Assembly (NCBI RefSeq): GCF_012932365.1 | Contig: NZ_JAAIIH010000001.1 | Location: 124,001 to 188,000 of the forward strand | Origin: Bifidobacterium moraviense | GTDB lineage: Bacteria > Actinomycetota > Actinomycetes > Actinomycetales > Bifidobacteriaceae | Direction of reading: 5' to 3' | Length of the DNA: 64,000 bases | Shown: piece after piece, positions 8,995 through 18,050 of the stretch | How the letters are laid out: each line of letters opens with the position of its first letter | Numbering within the stretch: the stretch's first letter is position 1 | Notes under the pieces: generated by a model | The model's database searches: none | Seen by the model: only the letters and a program-made list of their open reading frames with translations | Told to the model about the DNA's origin: nothing | Made by a program: the position numbers and the translations under genes

Positions 8995-10532
8995 CATCGA
9001 GGCACGGAGACGGATCGAACCGGTCCGGATGGACGCCCGGCAAGGTCGTCACGGCCGCCGTCTCGGCGGTGGCGCTCGCGTCGCTCGTCGCGGCCATGGC
9101 CGTGGCGCGTCCGGCCCCGTCCGCGGTGGACGCCGACGGACGCGCCTCGTCCGTCATGGAGCAGACCGTCAGCCAGAAGCTCGTGGAATCCTACTGTCCG
9201 GCGCGCATGACGCTCGCCGACGCGTCCCAGTACGGCGACAGCGCGTTCCGGGCCAGCGAGGGCGACATCGCCTCGTCGTCCCGCTACGCCGCCTTCGGCG
9301 CGGTGTACGCCTCGTCACTCTCCACGCTCTCCGGCGACGACCGCGGCGAGCTTGCGGACGCCGATCCCACGGACGCCTCCGCGGTGCGCGTCCTGTCCGG
9401 CGACGCGAACGACGGCTCGCTGCTGCAGACCACGCAGCTGCTGGCGTCCGAGGACGGCAACGGTGTGGCCTCCTCCACCGTCTCGTGGGCCTCGCAGGGC
9501 GATCTGCGCGGTCTGGCCGCCGTGGGATGCGTCAGCCCGGCGTTCTCGCACTCCTTCCTGCTGCCCGCCACGCAGACCGGTTGGGCGCAGCAGCTCGTGG
9601 TGGCCAACCCCTCGTCCAAGGCCACGTCCGTGACCGTGCAGGCATGGGGCACCTCGTCCCAGGGGCGGATCCGCCTCGCCGTCAGCGGCACCGTCGCGGT
9701 CGCCTCGCGCGGCGAGTCGACGGTCGATCTGGCCGCCGCCGCGGCGGGGCAGGATGCGCTGTACGTGACCGTGTCCAGCAACGAGACGCCGGTCGATGCG
9801 CTGGTGCGGGTGACGGCGATGAACGGGCTGACGCCGCAGGGCAACGACTACGTGACCGCCGCCGCGGCGGCGTCCCGCACGCTGGCGATCCCCGGCGTCG
9901 CCGGCTCGATCGGCGCCAGGGTCCTGATGTACGCCGAGCAGGGGGGACATGCGTCCGTCTCATGGATCGGCGCGGACGGCGCCACGAACGCCACGGCGAT
10001 CGACTTCGAGGGGCAGCGGGTGACCGTCGTGGATCTCGGGACGCCGCCCGCCGGCGCGACCGGCGTGCGGATCGACGCGGACGCGGACGTGCAGGCGGCC
10101 GTCGTGGCGTCGGCCGGCGGAGGACAGGGCGGGCAGTCCGACTTCGCCGTGATCGGCGCCGGTGCCGCCGCGACCGTCTCCGCGGTCGCCGTGCCGGACC
10201 AGACCGACGGCACGCTGTACGCGGTCAACGCGACCGGCGACCAGACCGTCGTCACCGTCGACGCGTTCGACGCCTCCGGCAGGTCCATCGGGTCCAGGGA
10301 GCTGACGGTGGCGGGCGGCGCCGGCGTCGCCGTGGCGCTGTCCGACCTCGGCGCGCAGACGGCCGCGGTGCGTCTGACCGACGCCTCGTCGGCGGTGGTC
10401 TGGAACGTGTCCGCGCACCGTTCGCAGCTCGACGCCGCGCAGGTGGCCGCCGTCGCGTCCCTCGCGCCGTCCGCGCTCACGCCGCGGAGTTCGCTCGTGC
10501 GCGCCGTCGCCCGACCCGGGGTGGTCGGATAG
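8991..10532 (+). CDS. DUF5719-type secreted or membrane-anchored protein
   Basis: 513 aa. One N-terminal membrane segment (about 15-37), then a long extracellular part rich in Ala, Ser, Thr, Val and Asp with repeated beta-strand-like stretches and hardly any Cys or Lys. It has no catalytic motif I recognise. The start overlaps the glycosyltransferase stop by 4 nt. The glycosyltransferase plus DUF5719 pair is conserved downstream of whiB2 in actinobacteria, so it may help assemble or export the same envelope polymer; this is inference. Confidence 0.75.
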   Translation: MTSRHGDGSNRSGWTPGKVVTAAVSAVALASLVAAMAVARPAPSAVDADGRASSVMEQTVSQKLVESYCPARMTLADASQYGDSAFRASEGDIASSSRYAAFGAVYASSLSTLSGDDRGELADADPTDASAVRVLSGDANDGSLLQTTQLLASEDGNGVASSTVSWASQGDLRGLAAVGCVSPAFSHSFLLPATQTGWAQQLVVANPSSKATSVTVQAWGTSSQGRIRLAVSGTVAVASRGESTVDLAAAAAGQDALYVTVSSNETPVDALVRVTAMNGLTPQGNDYVTAAAAASRTLAIPGVAGSIGARVLMYAEQGGHASVSWIGADGATNATAIDFEGQRVTVVDLGTPPAGATGVRIDADADVQAAVVASAGGGQGGQSDFAVIGAGAAATVSAVAVPDQTDGTLYAVNATGDQTVVTVDAFDASGRSIGSRELTVAGGAGVAVALSDLGAQTAAVRLTDASSAVVWNVSAHRSQLDAAQVAAVASLAPSALTPRSSLVRAVARPGVVG

Positions 10533-10549
10533 CGATCATCCCGTCCGAC

Positions 10550-10555
10550 TAGGGT
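10550..10555 (+). promoter_or_regulatory. -10 element of a probably leaderless transcript
   Basis: TAGGGT ends exactly 7 nt before the ATG at 10563, and no convincing ribosome binding site is present. Confidence 0.5.
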
Positions 10556-10562
10556 GGTCGCC

Positions 10563-11000
10563 ATGAGACAGTCGTTCACACCGCCCTGGATGGGCAAGGT
10601 CTACCGCAACACCCACGGACGCGGCACGCGCCGCCCGATGTTCGGCACGAGGCTGCCGCGCTACCGCACCCGATCGGGCATGTTCGACGACATGGTGGCG
10701 GCGCAGCTCAAGCGTCTGGGACAGGCGTGGCCCGAGCTCGTGCAGCCCATCCAGTTCGCCGTGGAGGACGTCCCCGCATCGGATCCCTCGCCGTGGGAGG
10801 ACGAGCCGAACATGCTGTCGCGCGCGTTTCCCGCCAGCCACGGCATCCCCGCGCGCATCGTGCTCTACCGTCTGCCGATCCAGATGGAGACGCGCGACCG
10901 CACCGAGCTGCAGTTCATCATCCGCGACGAGCTCGTGGCCCGCATCGCCGAGCAGTACGGGCGCAGGCCGGAGGAGATCGACCCGGATTGGGGCCTGTGA
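10563..11000 (+). CDS. metallopeptidase-family protein lacking the HExxH motif
   Basis: 145 aa. The position, length and C-terminal pattern fit the small zincin-like metallopeptidase that follows the whiB2 cluster in actinobacteria. Where relatives carry HExxH, this protein reads RDELVARIAEQYG, so both zinc-binding histidines are missing and only the Glu-Leu pair remains. It is therefore likely to be catalytically dead, or to have been recruited for binding. The ATG at 10563 is preferred over a GTG at 10554 because of the -10 spacing. Confidence 0.75.
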   Translation: MRQSFTPPWMGKVYRNTHGRGTRRPMFGTRLPRYRTRSGMFDDMVAAQLKRLGQAWPELVQPIQFAVEDVPASDPSPWEDEPNMLSRAFPASHGIPARIVLYRLPIQMETRDRTELQFIIRDELVARIAEQYGRRPEEIDPDWGL

Positions 11001-11012
11001 TCCCGCCGCTCG

Positions 11013-11050
11013 CGCATGCCGTCCCGGCACGTCGGCCGGCACGGCATGCG
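11013..11050 (+). terminator. hairpin downstream of the metallopeptidase relative
   Basis: CGCATGCCGT pairs with ACGGCATGCG across an 18-nt GC-rich loop that can fold further. No T-run follows. Confidence 0.5.
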
Positions 11051-11108
11051 GAGGGCTGATGCTAGGATGTGCACACAGTCCTGACGTACGCGACGCACGG
11101 GAGGTGCC

Positions 11109-11924
11109 ATGTCCTTCGTCATTGCCGATTCGTGGACGGATCTCGATCTCGACGCCATGGGCGCGAAGGCGCGTGCCGTGTGCTTCGACCTCGACAACAC
11201 GCTGGCGCGTTCCAAGATGCCCATGCGCGACGACATGGCCGACGCATTCTGCGCCCTGACGCACGTGACCCAGGTCGCGGTGATCTCCGGCGGCCGCTAC
11301 GAGCTGTTCGTCAGCCAGATCCTCGACGTCATCGGAGACCGCGCCGATCGCGGCAGCCTGCATCTCATGCCGACGTCCGGCACACGCTACTACCGCTTCG
11401 AATCCGGCGGATGGACATGCCTGTACCGCCACGACCTGCCCGAGGAGCTGCGGCGCGCGGCCATCGCGTCGCTGGAGACGCACGCGCGCGAGCTGGGCCT
11501 GTGGGAGGAGCACGTCTGGGGCGAACGCATCGAGGACCGCGGCAGCCAGATCACCTTCTCCGCGCTGGGACAGCACGCCCCCGTCGACGCCAAGGAGGCG
11601 TGGGACCCGGACAACGCCAAGAAGAACGCGCTGCGCGCCGCGGTGGCCGCCGACCTGCCCGATCTGCTGGTCCGTTCCGGCGGCTCCACCAGCGTCGACG
11701 TGTCCGGGCGCGGCGTGGACAAGGGGTCCGCGGTGCGCGGGCTCGCGGCGACGCTCGGCATCGAGGTGGGCGAGATCATCTTCATCGGCGACCGCATGGA
11801 TCCCGCGGGCAACGACTATCCGGCCGCGCAGGCCGGCACCATGCCGGTGCGGGTCCGCGGCCCGGAGGACACGATCGCGGTGGTGCGCCGCCTGCTCGCG
11901 GTCATGTCCGGCTCCGGACGCTGA
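11109..11924 (+). CDS. HAD-superfamily hydrolase, phosphomannomutase-like
   Basis: 271 aa. Motif I is FDLDNTLA at about 25-32, with the nucleophile and acid Asp pair. Motif II is VISGG near 60. Motif IV is IFIGDRMDPAGND near 226-238. The large cap between motifs II and IV marks subclass IIB, the type used by phosphomannomutases and sugar phosphatases. A phosphomannomutase gene also lies near whiB2 in mycobacteria, so nucleotide-sugar supply for envelope glycans is plausible. GGGAGGTG precedes the ATG, and an extended -10 (TGCTAGGAT) lies about 41 nt upstream. Confidence 0.8.
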   Translation: MSFVIADSWTDLDLDAMGAKARAVCFDLDNTLARSKMPMRDDMADAFCALTHVTQVAVISGGRYELFVSQILDVIGDRADRGSLHLMPTSGTRYYRFESGGWTCLYRHDLPEELRRAAIASLETHARELGLWEEHVWGERIEDRGSQITFSALGQHAPVDAKEAWDPDNAKKNALRAAVAADLPDLLVRSGGSTSVDVSGRGVDKGSAVRGLAATLGIEVGEIIFIGDRMDPAGNDYPAAQAGTMPVRVRGPEDTIAVVRRLLAVMSGSGR

Positions 11925-11938
11925 GCGAGGAGCCGGAC

Positions 11939-12712
11939 ATGGGCGGGCTGATCGCGGCGGCGGGCGCGTGGCTGGCGGAATGCCGCGACCTGCTGCTGCC
12001 GCGCGGCTGCGCCGGATGCGATCGTCCGGACGAGACGCTGTGCCCCGCCTGCCGCGCGACGTTCGCGGAGCGCCGGTCATGGCGCGTGCCCGGCACGGCG
12101 TTCCCGTGCCATGCGTGCGCCGAATACCGAGGCGCGGCGCGGCAGGCGATACTGGCATGGAAGGACCACGACGACGTGGAGCTGGACCGTGTCTTCGCGC
12201 AGGCCATGGAACGCTGCGTCGCGGACGCCTGCGGCGCGGGACTTCCGCCTTGGACGGCGCGGGTCGATCGGATGTCATCGGGGGATCTGGGACGTCATGC
12301 GGTGCTGGTGGTCCCGGTTCCCTCGTCGCCGCGGTCCGTGCGCCGGCGCGGCCGCGTGCACGTGCGTCCGCTCGCCGAGGCGGTGCGGGCGGCCATCGTG
12401 AGGGGCGGCGGGGAAGCGGTCGTCAGCGAGGCGCTCGCGGTGCGCGGCGTGAACGCGAAATCCGTGGAGGCGTCGGACGTCAGGTCCAGGCGTCGGCGTC
12501 TGGACGGCGGCATCGCGCAGCGGCCGGGGCGTGCGCTGCGCGGGCGGTCCGTGGTGCTGGTGGACGACATCGTCACCACCGGCGCGACCGTCGTGCAGTG
12601 CGCGCGTGCGGTGGAGCGCGCCGGCGGGCGCGTGGTCGCGGCGTTCGCGCTGGCGCATACGCCGCGACCCGGGGCCGTGTCGGTCACGCGGTGTGGTATT
12701 TCGGCAGGATGA
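11939..12712 (+). CDS. ComF-family phosphoribosyltransferase-like protein
   Basis: 257 aa. The N-terminus has two CxxC pairs (CAGC and CPAC) for a zinc ribbon, and the C-terminus has the phosphoribosyltransferase loop VLVDDIVTTGAT. This is the layout of ComF and GntX proteins, linked in other bacteria to DNA uptake. GAGGAG precedes the ATG. The 3' end overlaps the convergent sensor kinase gene by 29 bp, so the last 9-10 codons are shared between strands. Confidence 0.88.
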   Translation: MGGLIAAAGAWLAECRDLLLPRGCAGCDRPDETLCPACRATFAERRSWRVPGTAFPCHACAEYRGAARQAILAWKDHDDVELDRVFAQAMERCVADACGAGLPPWTARVDRMSSGDLGRHAVLVVPVPSSPRSVRRRGRVHVRPLAEAVRAAIVRGGGEAVVSEALAVRGVNAKSVEASDVRSRRRRLDGGIAQRPGRALRGRSVVLVDDIVTTGATVVQCARAVERAGGRVVAAFALAHTPRPGAVSVTRCGISAG

Positions 12713-13739
12713 CCTCGAAGTCCGCGCCGCGCTCGTCGTCCACCACGTCGACGGTGCCTCCGTGCAGCTGCGCCGCCCAGCGCGAGATGGACAGGCCGAG
12801 TCCCGTGCCTCCGGATTCGGTGCCCGGACCGGTCTTGCCCTTGACGAAGCGCCGGAAGATGTCGGAGCGGGCCGCCGGATCGATCTGCGAGCCGTAGTTC
12901 ACCACGTTCGTCACGATGGTGCCGTGCTGCTCGTCCTCGCGTGCCTCGATGAGCACCGCGGAGCCGTCGGGGGAGTGCTTGAGCGCGTTGCCGATGATGT
13001 TCGTGAACAGCTGGCGCAGGCGGTCCTGGTCGCCCTCCATGATCAGACCCGCCGGCACGTCGAGGCGGATGTCGTGCGCGTGCCCGCCGTCCGCGATCTC
13101 CAGCGGCTCGACGGTCTCGTCCAGGAAGTCGGCGAAGTCGAAGCGCTCGACGTTCAGGCTGGCGGCGCCCGCCTCCATGCGGCTCAGGTCGAGCAGGAAC
13201 GCGATGAGGTCGCTCAGCCGGTGCGTCTGGTTGAGGATGCCCTCCAGATTGGCGGGCGTGGGGTCGGTCACGCCGTCCGCCATGTTCTCCACCATGGCCT
13301 GCAGCGCGGATACCGGCGTGCGCAGCTCGTGGCTCACGTTGGCCACCATGTCGCGGCGCATCTGGTCGGCGTGCTGCAGCTCTCCCGCCATCTCGTTGAA
13401 CGACCGGGCGAGCTGCCCGATCTCGTCGTTGCGCCGGGTGGCGTCCTCGTCCACGCGCACCGTGTAGTCGCCGGCGGCCATGGCCTCGGCCGCGTCGCGG
13501 ATCTGACGCAGCGGGGCGGTCATGCCGCGCGAGAACGCGTAGGTGATGCCCAGCGCCACGGCGAGGGTGAGCGGCATGGCGAGCCAGCCGCTCCATCCGA
13601 CCTTGAGCAGGAACCACGCCATGACGAACGCGATGGCCGTGGCGATGACGATGAGGGTCCCCAGCTCGATCTTCAGCGACGAGAACCGGCCGATGGGGCG
13701 GTCGCTTTCGCGTCGGTCGCCCCCGTTGCCGTGCGTCAT
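12684..13739 (-). CDS. membrane sensor histidine kinase of a two-component system
   Basis: 351 aa. Two closely spaced membrane segments (about 27-45 and 50-70) with almost no extracellular loop suggest sensing within the membrane. HAMP follows (about 70-125), then the HisKA block NVSHELRTP with His137, and an ATPase domain with NIIGNALKHS and GGTGLGLSIS. The start overlaps the response regulator stop (ATGA), so the two are co-translated. The layout resembles PhoR and SenX3 types, but the signal cannot be read from sequence. Confidence 0.92.
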   Translation of the reverse strand: MTHGNGGDRRESDRPIGRFSSLKIELGTLIVIATAIAFVMAWFLLKVGWSGWLAMPLTLAVALGITYAFSRGMTAPLRQIRDAAEAMAAGDYTVRVDEDATRRNDEIGQLARSFNEMAGELQHADQMRRDMVANVSHELRTPVSALQAMVENMADGVTDPTPANLEGILNQTHRLSDLIAFLLDLSRMEAGAASLNVERFDFADFLDETVEPLEIADGGHAHDIRLDVPAGLIMEGDQDRLRQLFTNIIGNALKHSPDGSAVLIEAREDEQHGTIVTNVVNYGSQIDPAARSDIFRRFVKGKTGPGTESGGTGLGLSISRWAAQLHGGTVDVVDDERGADFEVILPKYHTA

Positions 13740-14470
13740 GCCTGCTTCCCCTGCGCGGCCGGCGGCTCGAAGGCGTAGCCCACGCCGTGCACGGTGCGGA
13801 TGAGCTGGGAGCCGAGCTTGTGGCGGAGCGCCTTGACGTGGCTGTCCACGGTGCGCGTGCCGGAGGCGTCCACCCAGTCCCAGACCTCCTCGAGCAGCTT
13901 CTCGCGGGTCAGCACCGACTTCGGCTTGCGCGCGAGCGTGGCCAGCAGGTCGAACTCGGTGGGGGTCAGATGCACTTCCGACCCGTCGAGCGTCACCACG
14001 CGCTGTGCGGGGTCGATCACCAGGGAGCCGAAGTCGAGCAGCTTCTCGTTCTCGGCGTTCTTGGCGATCACCTTGGCGCGCTCCACGCGGCGCAGCAGCG
14101 CCTTGCATCGGGCGATGAGCTCGCGCATGGAGAACGGCTTGGTCATGTAGTCGTCGGCGCCGGCCCCCAGGCCGATGACCTTGTCGGCCTCGTCGTCGCG
14201 CGCGGTGAGGATGAGCACCGGCACGGGGCGCTCGGCCACGATGCGCTTGGTGGCCTCGAGCCCGTCCATGACCGGCAGCATGATGTCCATGATCACCAGA
14301 TCCGGCCGGAGCTGGGAGGCCGCCTGCACGGCGCTGGCGCCGTCCGACGCCACGCGCGCTGTCCAGCCCTCGGAGGTCAGTCGCTGGGCGATCGCGGTGG
14401 CCAGCGTGGGCTCGTCCTCCACCACGAGCACGACATGGGACTCACGCTGGCTGTTTGCGGTTCTGATCAT
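13736..14470 (-). CDS. OmpR/PhoB-family response regulator
   Basis: 244 aa. Receiver domain about 12-125 with acidic pair Glu18 and Asp19, phosphoacceptor Asp62 (VIMDIMLP) and Lys111 (MTKPFS). The C-terminal winged helix (about 145-236) has the usual LTPTEFDLL and TVDSHVKALR stretches. It is the first gene of a two-gene operon with the sensor kinase. Targets are unknown; the glgB gene just upstream on the same strand is separated by a hairpin. Confidence 0.93.
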   Translation of the reverse strand: MIRTANSQRESHVVLVVEDEPTLATAIAQRLTSEGWTARVASDGASAVQAASQLRPDLVIMDIMLPVMDGLEATKRIVAERPVPVLILTARDDEADKVIGLGAGADDYMTKPFSMRELIARCKALLRRVERAKVIAKNAENEKLLDFGSLVIDPAQRVVTLDGSEVHLTPTEFDLLATLARKPKSVLTREKLLEEVWDWVDASGTRTVDSHVKALRHKLGSQLIRTVHGVGYAFEPPAAQGKQA

Positions 14471-14498
14471 CGTTGTTGGATGCCTTACTGTCTCGGGA

Positions 14499-14522
14499 GG
14501 CGTCCCGCCGGAGCGGGACGCC
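14499..14522 (-). terminator. hairpin between glgB and the response regulator
   Basis: GGCGTCCCGC and GCGGGACGCC form a 10-bp stem with a 4-nt loop just after the glgB stop. No T-run follows. Confidence 0.6.
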
Positions 14523-14528
14523 CGTCAC

Positions 14529-16775
14529 TCACTGTTCCGGCTTCAAGAATAGTGCCCCGAGTGCGGGAACGGTGAGTTTCGTGGACCAGCCGCGCGAATG
14601 GAACTCGCCCTTCTCCGCCACCACGTCGTCGTTGCTGATGCCGGATCCGCCGTATTCCTTGGCGTCGGTGTTGAAGACCTCCACCCATTTGCCGCCGTGC
14701 GGCAGCGGGACCCGGTAGTCCTGCCACGCGCTGCCGGAGAAGTTGACGACCACCACGAGCTCCTCGCCGCCCTTGCCCACGCGCATGAAGCTCAGCGTGT
14801 CGTGCTGGGCGTCGTCGGAGGTGAGCCACTGGAAGCCCGCCGGGTCGAAGTCCTGGCTCCACAGCGCCGGCGTGGCGCGGTAGAACGCGTTGAGATCGGC
14901 CACGAGCTTCTGCACGCCGCGGTGGTCCGGCCATTCGAGGGCGTCCCAGTCCACCGAGCTCTCGTAGTCCCACTCGCCCCACTGGGCCACCTCGTTGCCC
15001 ATGAAGGTGAGGTTCTTGCCCGGGTGGGCCCACTGGTAGGCGAACAGCGCGCGCACGCCGGCGTACTTCTGCCAGTCGTCTCCCGGCATCTTGCCGTACA
15101 GCGATCCCTTGCCGTACACCACCTCGTCATGGCTGATCGGCAGCACGTAGTGCTCCGAGTACGCGTACACCATGGAGAACGTGATCTCGTTGTGGTGGTA
15201 CTGGCGGTTGATCGGCGTCTCGTGCAGGTAGGCGAGCGTGTCGTGCATCCAGCCCATGTTCCACTTGAGCCCGAAGCCCAGGCCGCCGGCGTCCGTGGGC
15301 GCGGTGACGCCCGGCCAGGCGGTGGACTCCTCCGCGATCATCATGATGCCGGGGTTGTTCTTGTACGCGGTGGCGGTGGCCTCCTTGAGGAAGTCGATGG
15401 CCTCCAGGTTCTCGCGGCCGCCGTAGATGTTCGGCCTCCACTGCCCGGCCTCGCGGCTGTAGTCGAGGTAGAGCATCGAGCTGACGGCGTCCACGCGCAG
15501 GGCGTCCATGTGGTACTCGTCGAGCCAGAAGCTGGCGTTGGCCACCAGGAAGTTGCGCACCTCGTTGCGTCCGAAGTTGAACACGTAGGTGCCCCAGTCG
15601 GGGTGCTCGCCGCGCAGCGGATCGGGGTCCTCGTACAGCGGCGTGCCGTCGAAGCGGCCGAGCGCGAAGTCGTCCTTGGGGAAGTGCGCCGGCACCCAGT
15701 CCATGATCACGCCGATGCCCGCGCGGTGGAAGGCGTCCACCAGCGCCTTGAAGTCGTCCGGATCGCCGAAGCGGGAGTCCACGCCGTAGTAGCCGGTGAC
15801 CTGGTATCCCCACGACCCGGTAAACGGATGCTCCTCGAGCGGCAGGAACTCCACGTGGGTGAAGCCCATCTTCTTCACGTAGGGGACCAGCTCGTCGATC
15901 ATGTCGCGGTAGCTCAGTCCCTGCTTCCAGCTGCCGGCGTGCACCTCGTAGATGGAGACGGGGCCCGCATGCGGATCGGTCTGGGCGCGGCGGGCCATCC
16001 AGGCGTCGTCGCCCCATTCGTGCGTCGAGTCGACGACGATGGACGCCGTGGCCGGCGGGATCTCGTGCGAGCGCTCCAGCGGATCGGCCTTCTGCTTCCA
16101 TTCGTTGTTGGCGTTGAGGATCTCGTACTTGTAGCGGGCGCCCGCGGCCACGCCGGGGACGAACAGCTCCCACACGCCGGAGGACCCGAGCTCGCGCATG
16201 CCGTGGCGGATGCCGTTCCAGCCGTTGAAGTCGCCCACCACGCGCACGGCCTTCGCGTTGGGGGCCCACACGGCGAACGCCGTGCCGGTCACCGGCCTGC
16301 CGGGCTCGCCGGACTCGCTGCCCATCGGGTCGTCGTAGCGCAGCACGTGCGCGCCGAGCATCTCCCACAGGCGCTCGTGGCGTCCCTCGCCGTACAGGTA
16401 CATGTCCATGTCGCCCACGGTGGGCATGTAGCGGTACGGATCGTCCTCGACGACGGGTCCCTCGCCGTAGTCGGTCCTGACGCGGTAGTCGGGGACCGCC
16501 CAGCCGTATTCGTTGCGCACGGCCGGCACCACGGTGGTGAAGATGCCGTTGAACTCGTGGTAGGTCGCGTACTCGCCGTCGAGCGTGACGATGGTGACCG
16601 ACTTGGCCAGGGGGCGCAGCACGCGGACGGTCACCTGGCCGGCGTCGTTGCCGTCCATGAGATGGCCTCCCAGCACGCTGTGCGGGTTGAAGTGCTTCGC
16701 GTTGCTCACCTTGTCGAGGACGGCGTAGTCCACGGGGAGCGGATGCATGTTTGCTGGATGAATTGCAGTGCTCAT
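14529..16775 (-). CDS. glgB: 1,4-alpha-glucan branching enzyme
   Basis: 748 aa, the usual length for a GH13 branching enzyme. An N-terminal CBM48-like region binds glucan. The catalytic barrel shows [20 protein letters not shown] with the nucleophile Asp, EEST with the acid Glu, and LPISHDEV. It makes alpha-1,6 branches in glycogen, complementing the debranching enzyme encoded at 35611-37752. The first ATG is preferred because TAGACT ends 6 nt before it; a second ATG lies 9 codons in. Confidence 0.96.
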   Translation of the reverse strand: MSTAIHPANMHPLPVDYAVLDKVSNAKHFNPHSVLGGHLMDGNDAGQVTVRVLRPLAKSVTIVTLDGEYATYHEFNGIFTTVVPAVRNEYGWAVPDYRVRTDYGEGPVVEDDPYRYMPTVGDMDMYLYGEGRHERLWEMLGAHVLRYDDPMGSESGEPGRPVTGTAFAVWAPNAKAVRVVGDFNGWNGIRHGMRELGSSGVWELFVPGVAAGARYKYEILNANNEWKQKADPLERSHEIPPATASIVVDSTHEWGDDAWMARRAQTDPHAGPVSIYEVHAGSWKQGLSYRDMIDELVPYVKKMGFTHVEFLPLEEHPFTGSWGYQVTGYYGVDSRFGDPDDFKALVDAFHRAGIGVIMDWVPAHFPKDDFALGRFDGTPLYEDPDPLRGEHPDWGTYVFNFGRNEVRNFLVANASFWLDEYHMDALRVDAVSSMLYLDYSREAGQWRPNIYGGRENLEAIDFLKEATATAYKNNPGIMMIAEESTAWPGVTAPTDAGGLGFGLKWNMGWMHDTLAYLHETPINRQYHHNEITFSMVYAYSEHYVLPISHDEVVYGKGSLYGKMPGDDWQKYAGVRALFAYQWAHPGKNLTFMGNEVAQWGEWDYESSVDWDALEWPDHRGVQKLVADLNAFYRATPALWSQDFDPAGFQWLTSDDAQHDTLSFMRVGKGGEELVVVVNFSGSAWQDYRVPLPHGGKWVEVFNTDAKEYGGSGISNDDVVAEKGEFHSRGWSTKLTVPALGALFLKPEQ

Positions 16776-16781
16776 AATGTG

Positions 16782-16787
16782 AGTCTA
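16782..16787 (-). promoter_or_regulatory. -10 element of a probably leaderless glgB transcript
   Basis: On the minus strand TAGACT ends 6 nt before the glgB ATG and there is no ribosome binding site. Confidence 0.5.
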
Positions 16788-16867
16788 CAACGTCCGAGGC
16801 AAGAGACGGCAAACCGACGGCAAGCCGTGTCCCCGATCGCCGCGGAACGTCCCAAGTCCACCCCCGC

Positions 16868-16876
16868 TGGCATAAT
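16868..16876 (+). promoter_or_regulatory. extended -10 promoter of carD-ispF
   Basis: TGGCATAAT matches an extended -10 (TG, one base, then CATAAT) about 42 nt before the carD ATG. No clear -35 is present, as is usual for extended -10 promoters. Confidence 0.6.
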
Positions 16877-16918
16877 CATTCCAGTTTTTTGTGTAAATTT
16901 TGCTTCGGCGGAGGGCTC

Positions 16919-17506
16919 ATGGATTACAAAGTCGGCGATATGGTTGTCTATCCTCGGCACGGTGCGGCGAAGGTGGAGGCCATCACCGAGCGGACCGTCA
17001 AGGGCGTGACCAGGGAATACCTGCAGCTGTCCGTGCTCTCGTCCGACGGACTGGTCATCAACGTCCCCGTGGAGAACGCCAAGAAGGTCGGCGTGCGCGA
17101 CATCGTCGACGCCAACGAGGTGGCCAAGGTGTTCGAGATCCTGCGCACCCCCATCGTCGAGAAGGAGATGAACTGGTCGCGCCGCTACAAGCTCAACGTG
17201 GAGAAGATCGCGACCGGAGACGTCAACAAGATCGCCGAGGTGGTGCGCGACCTCGCCCAGCGCGACGTGGACGAGCACGGACTGTCCGCCGGCGAGAAGC
17301 GCATGCTCACCAAGGCGCGTTCCATCCTGACGAGCGAGATCGCCCTGTCCGAAAAGCTCGACGAGCCTACCGCGCAGCGTCTGCTCGACGTCAACCTCGG
17401 CTACGAGGCCCCGCAGCCCGGCGACGACAAGCATCACACGCTCGCGCCCGAGGAGCCGGCCTCCGAGACGCTGGCGCGCCTCGAGAGCTCCAAGAAGAAG
17501 CGCTGA
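16919..17506 (+). CDS. carD: CarD-family RNA polymerase-binding regulator
   Basis: 195 aa from the ATG at 16919, chosen over an upstream in-frame ATG because of the CGGAGGG site. The N-terminal Tudor-like domain ([15 protein letters not shown]) binds the RNA polymerase beta subunit, and the helical C-terminus with KEMNWSRRY near 80-90 contacts DNA at the upstream edge of the transcription bubble. Mycobacterial CarD stabilises open complexes at rRNA promoters. The protein is longer than mycobacterial CarD (162 aa) by a low-complexity C-terminal tail. It sits directly upstream of ispF, a neighbour also in mycobacteria. Confidence 0.94.
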   Translation: MDYKVGDMVVYPRHGAAKVEAITERTVKGVTREYLQLSVLSSDGLVINVPVENAKKVGVRDIVDANEVAKVFEILRTPIVEKEMNWSRRYKLNVEKIATGDVNKIAEVVRDLAQRDVDEHGLSAGEKRMLTKARSILTSEIALSEKLDEPTAQRLLDVNLGYEAPQPGDDKHHTLAPEEPASETLARLESSKKKR

Positions 17507-17517
17507 GCGGGCGTCTC

Positions 17518-18033
17518 ATGGGCGGCGGCACGTCCATCGGCCAGGGCTTCGACGCGCACCGCTTCGCGCCGGACGGCGCCGGGCGGGAGCTGTGGATGGC
17601 CGGCCTGCGCTGGGACGGTCAGGGCGAGGGCGTGGAAGGCGACTCCGACGGCGACGTCGCGGTGCACGCGCTGATCGACGCCCTGCTGTCCGCCGCGGGA
17701 CTCGGCGACATCGGCACGCTGTTCGGCGTGGGGGAGGACTCCCTCGGCGCCGGCATGCACGGGCTGCCGATGCTCGAGCGCACCGCGGACCATCTGCGCG
17801 CCCACGGATTCGTTCCCGCGTCGGCATCGGTCTGCGTCATCGGCAACAGGCCGCGCATCGGCGCGCGGCGCCGGCAGGCCGAGGAGGCGCTGTCCGCGGC
17901 GGCGGGATGCCGAGTGTCGCTCACCGCCACCACCACGGACCGCATGGGGTTCACCGGCCGCGGCGAGGGCGTCGCCGCCATCGCCAGCGCGCTTGTGGGG
18001 AATCCCTCCGGGATTCCCGGGGCGGCGCTCTGA
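17518..18033 (+). CDS. ispF: 2-C-methyl-D-erythritol 2,4-cyclodiphosphate synthase
   Basis: 171 aa. GFDAHRF near the N-terminus supplies the Asp and His metal ligands, and SDGDVAVHALIDAL continues the active site. TATTTDRMGFTGRGEG near the C-terminus completes it. The enzyme cyclises CDP-methylerythritol phosphate in the non-mevalonate isoprenoid pathway. It follows carD by 11 nt and is probably co-transcribed. ispD, which sits between carD and ispF in mycobacteria, is absent here. The ATG lacks a strong ribosome binding site, consistent with coupling to carD. Confidence 0.93.
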   Translation: MGGGTSIGQGFDAHRFAPDGAGRELWMAGLRWDGQGEGVEGDSDGDVAVHALIDALLSAAGLGDIGTLFGVGEDSLGAGMHGLPMLERTADHLRAHGFVPASASVCVIGNRPRIGARRRQAEEALSAAAGCRVSLTATTTDRMGFTGRGEGVAAIASALVGNPSGIPGAAL

Positions 18034-18050
18034 CCGCAGGCTCCGGTCGT

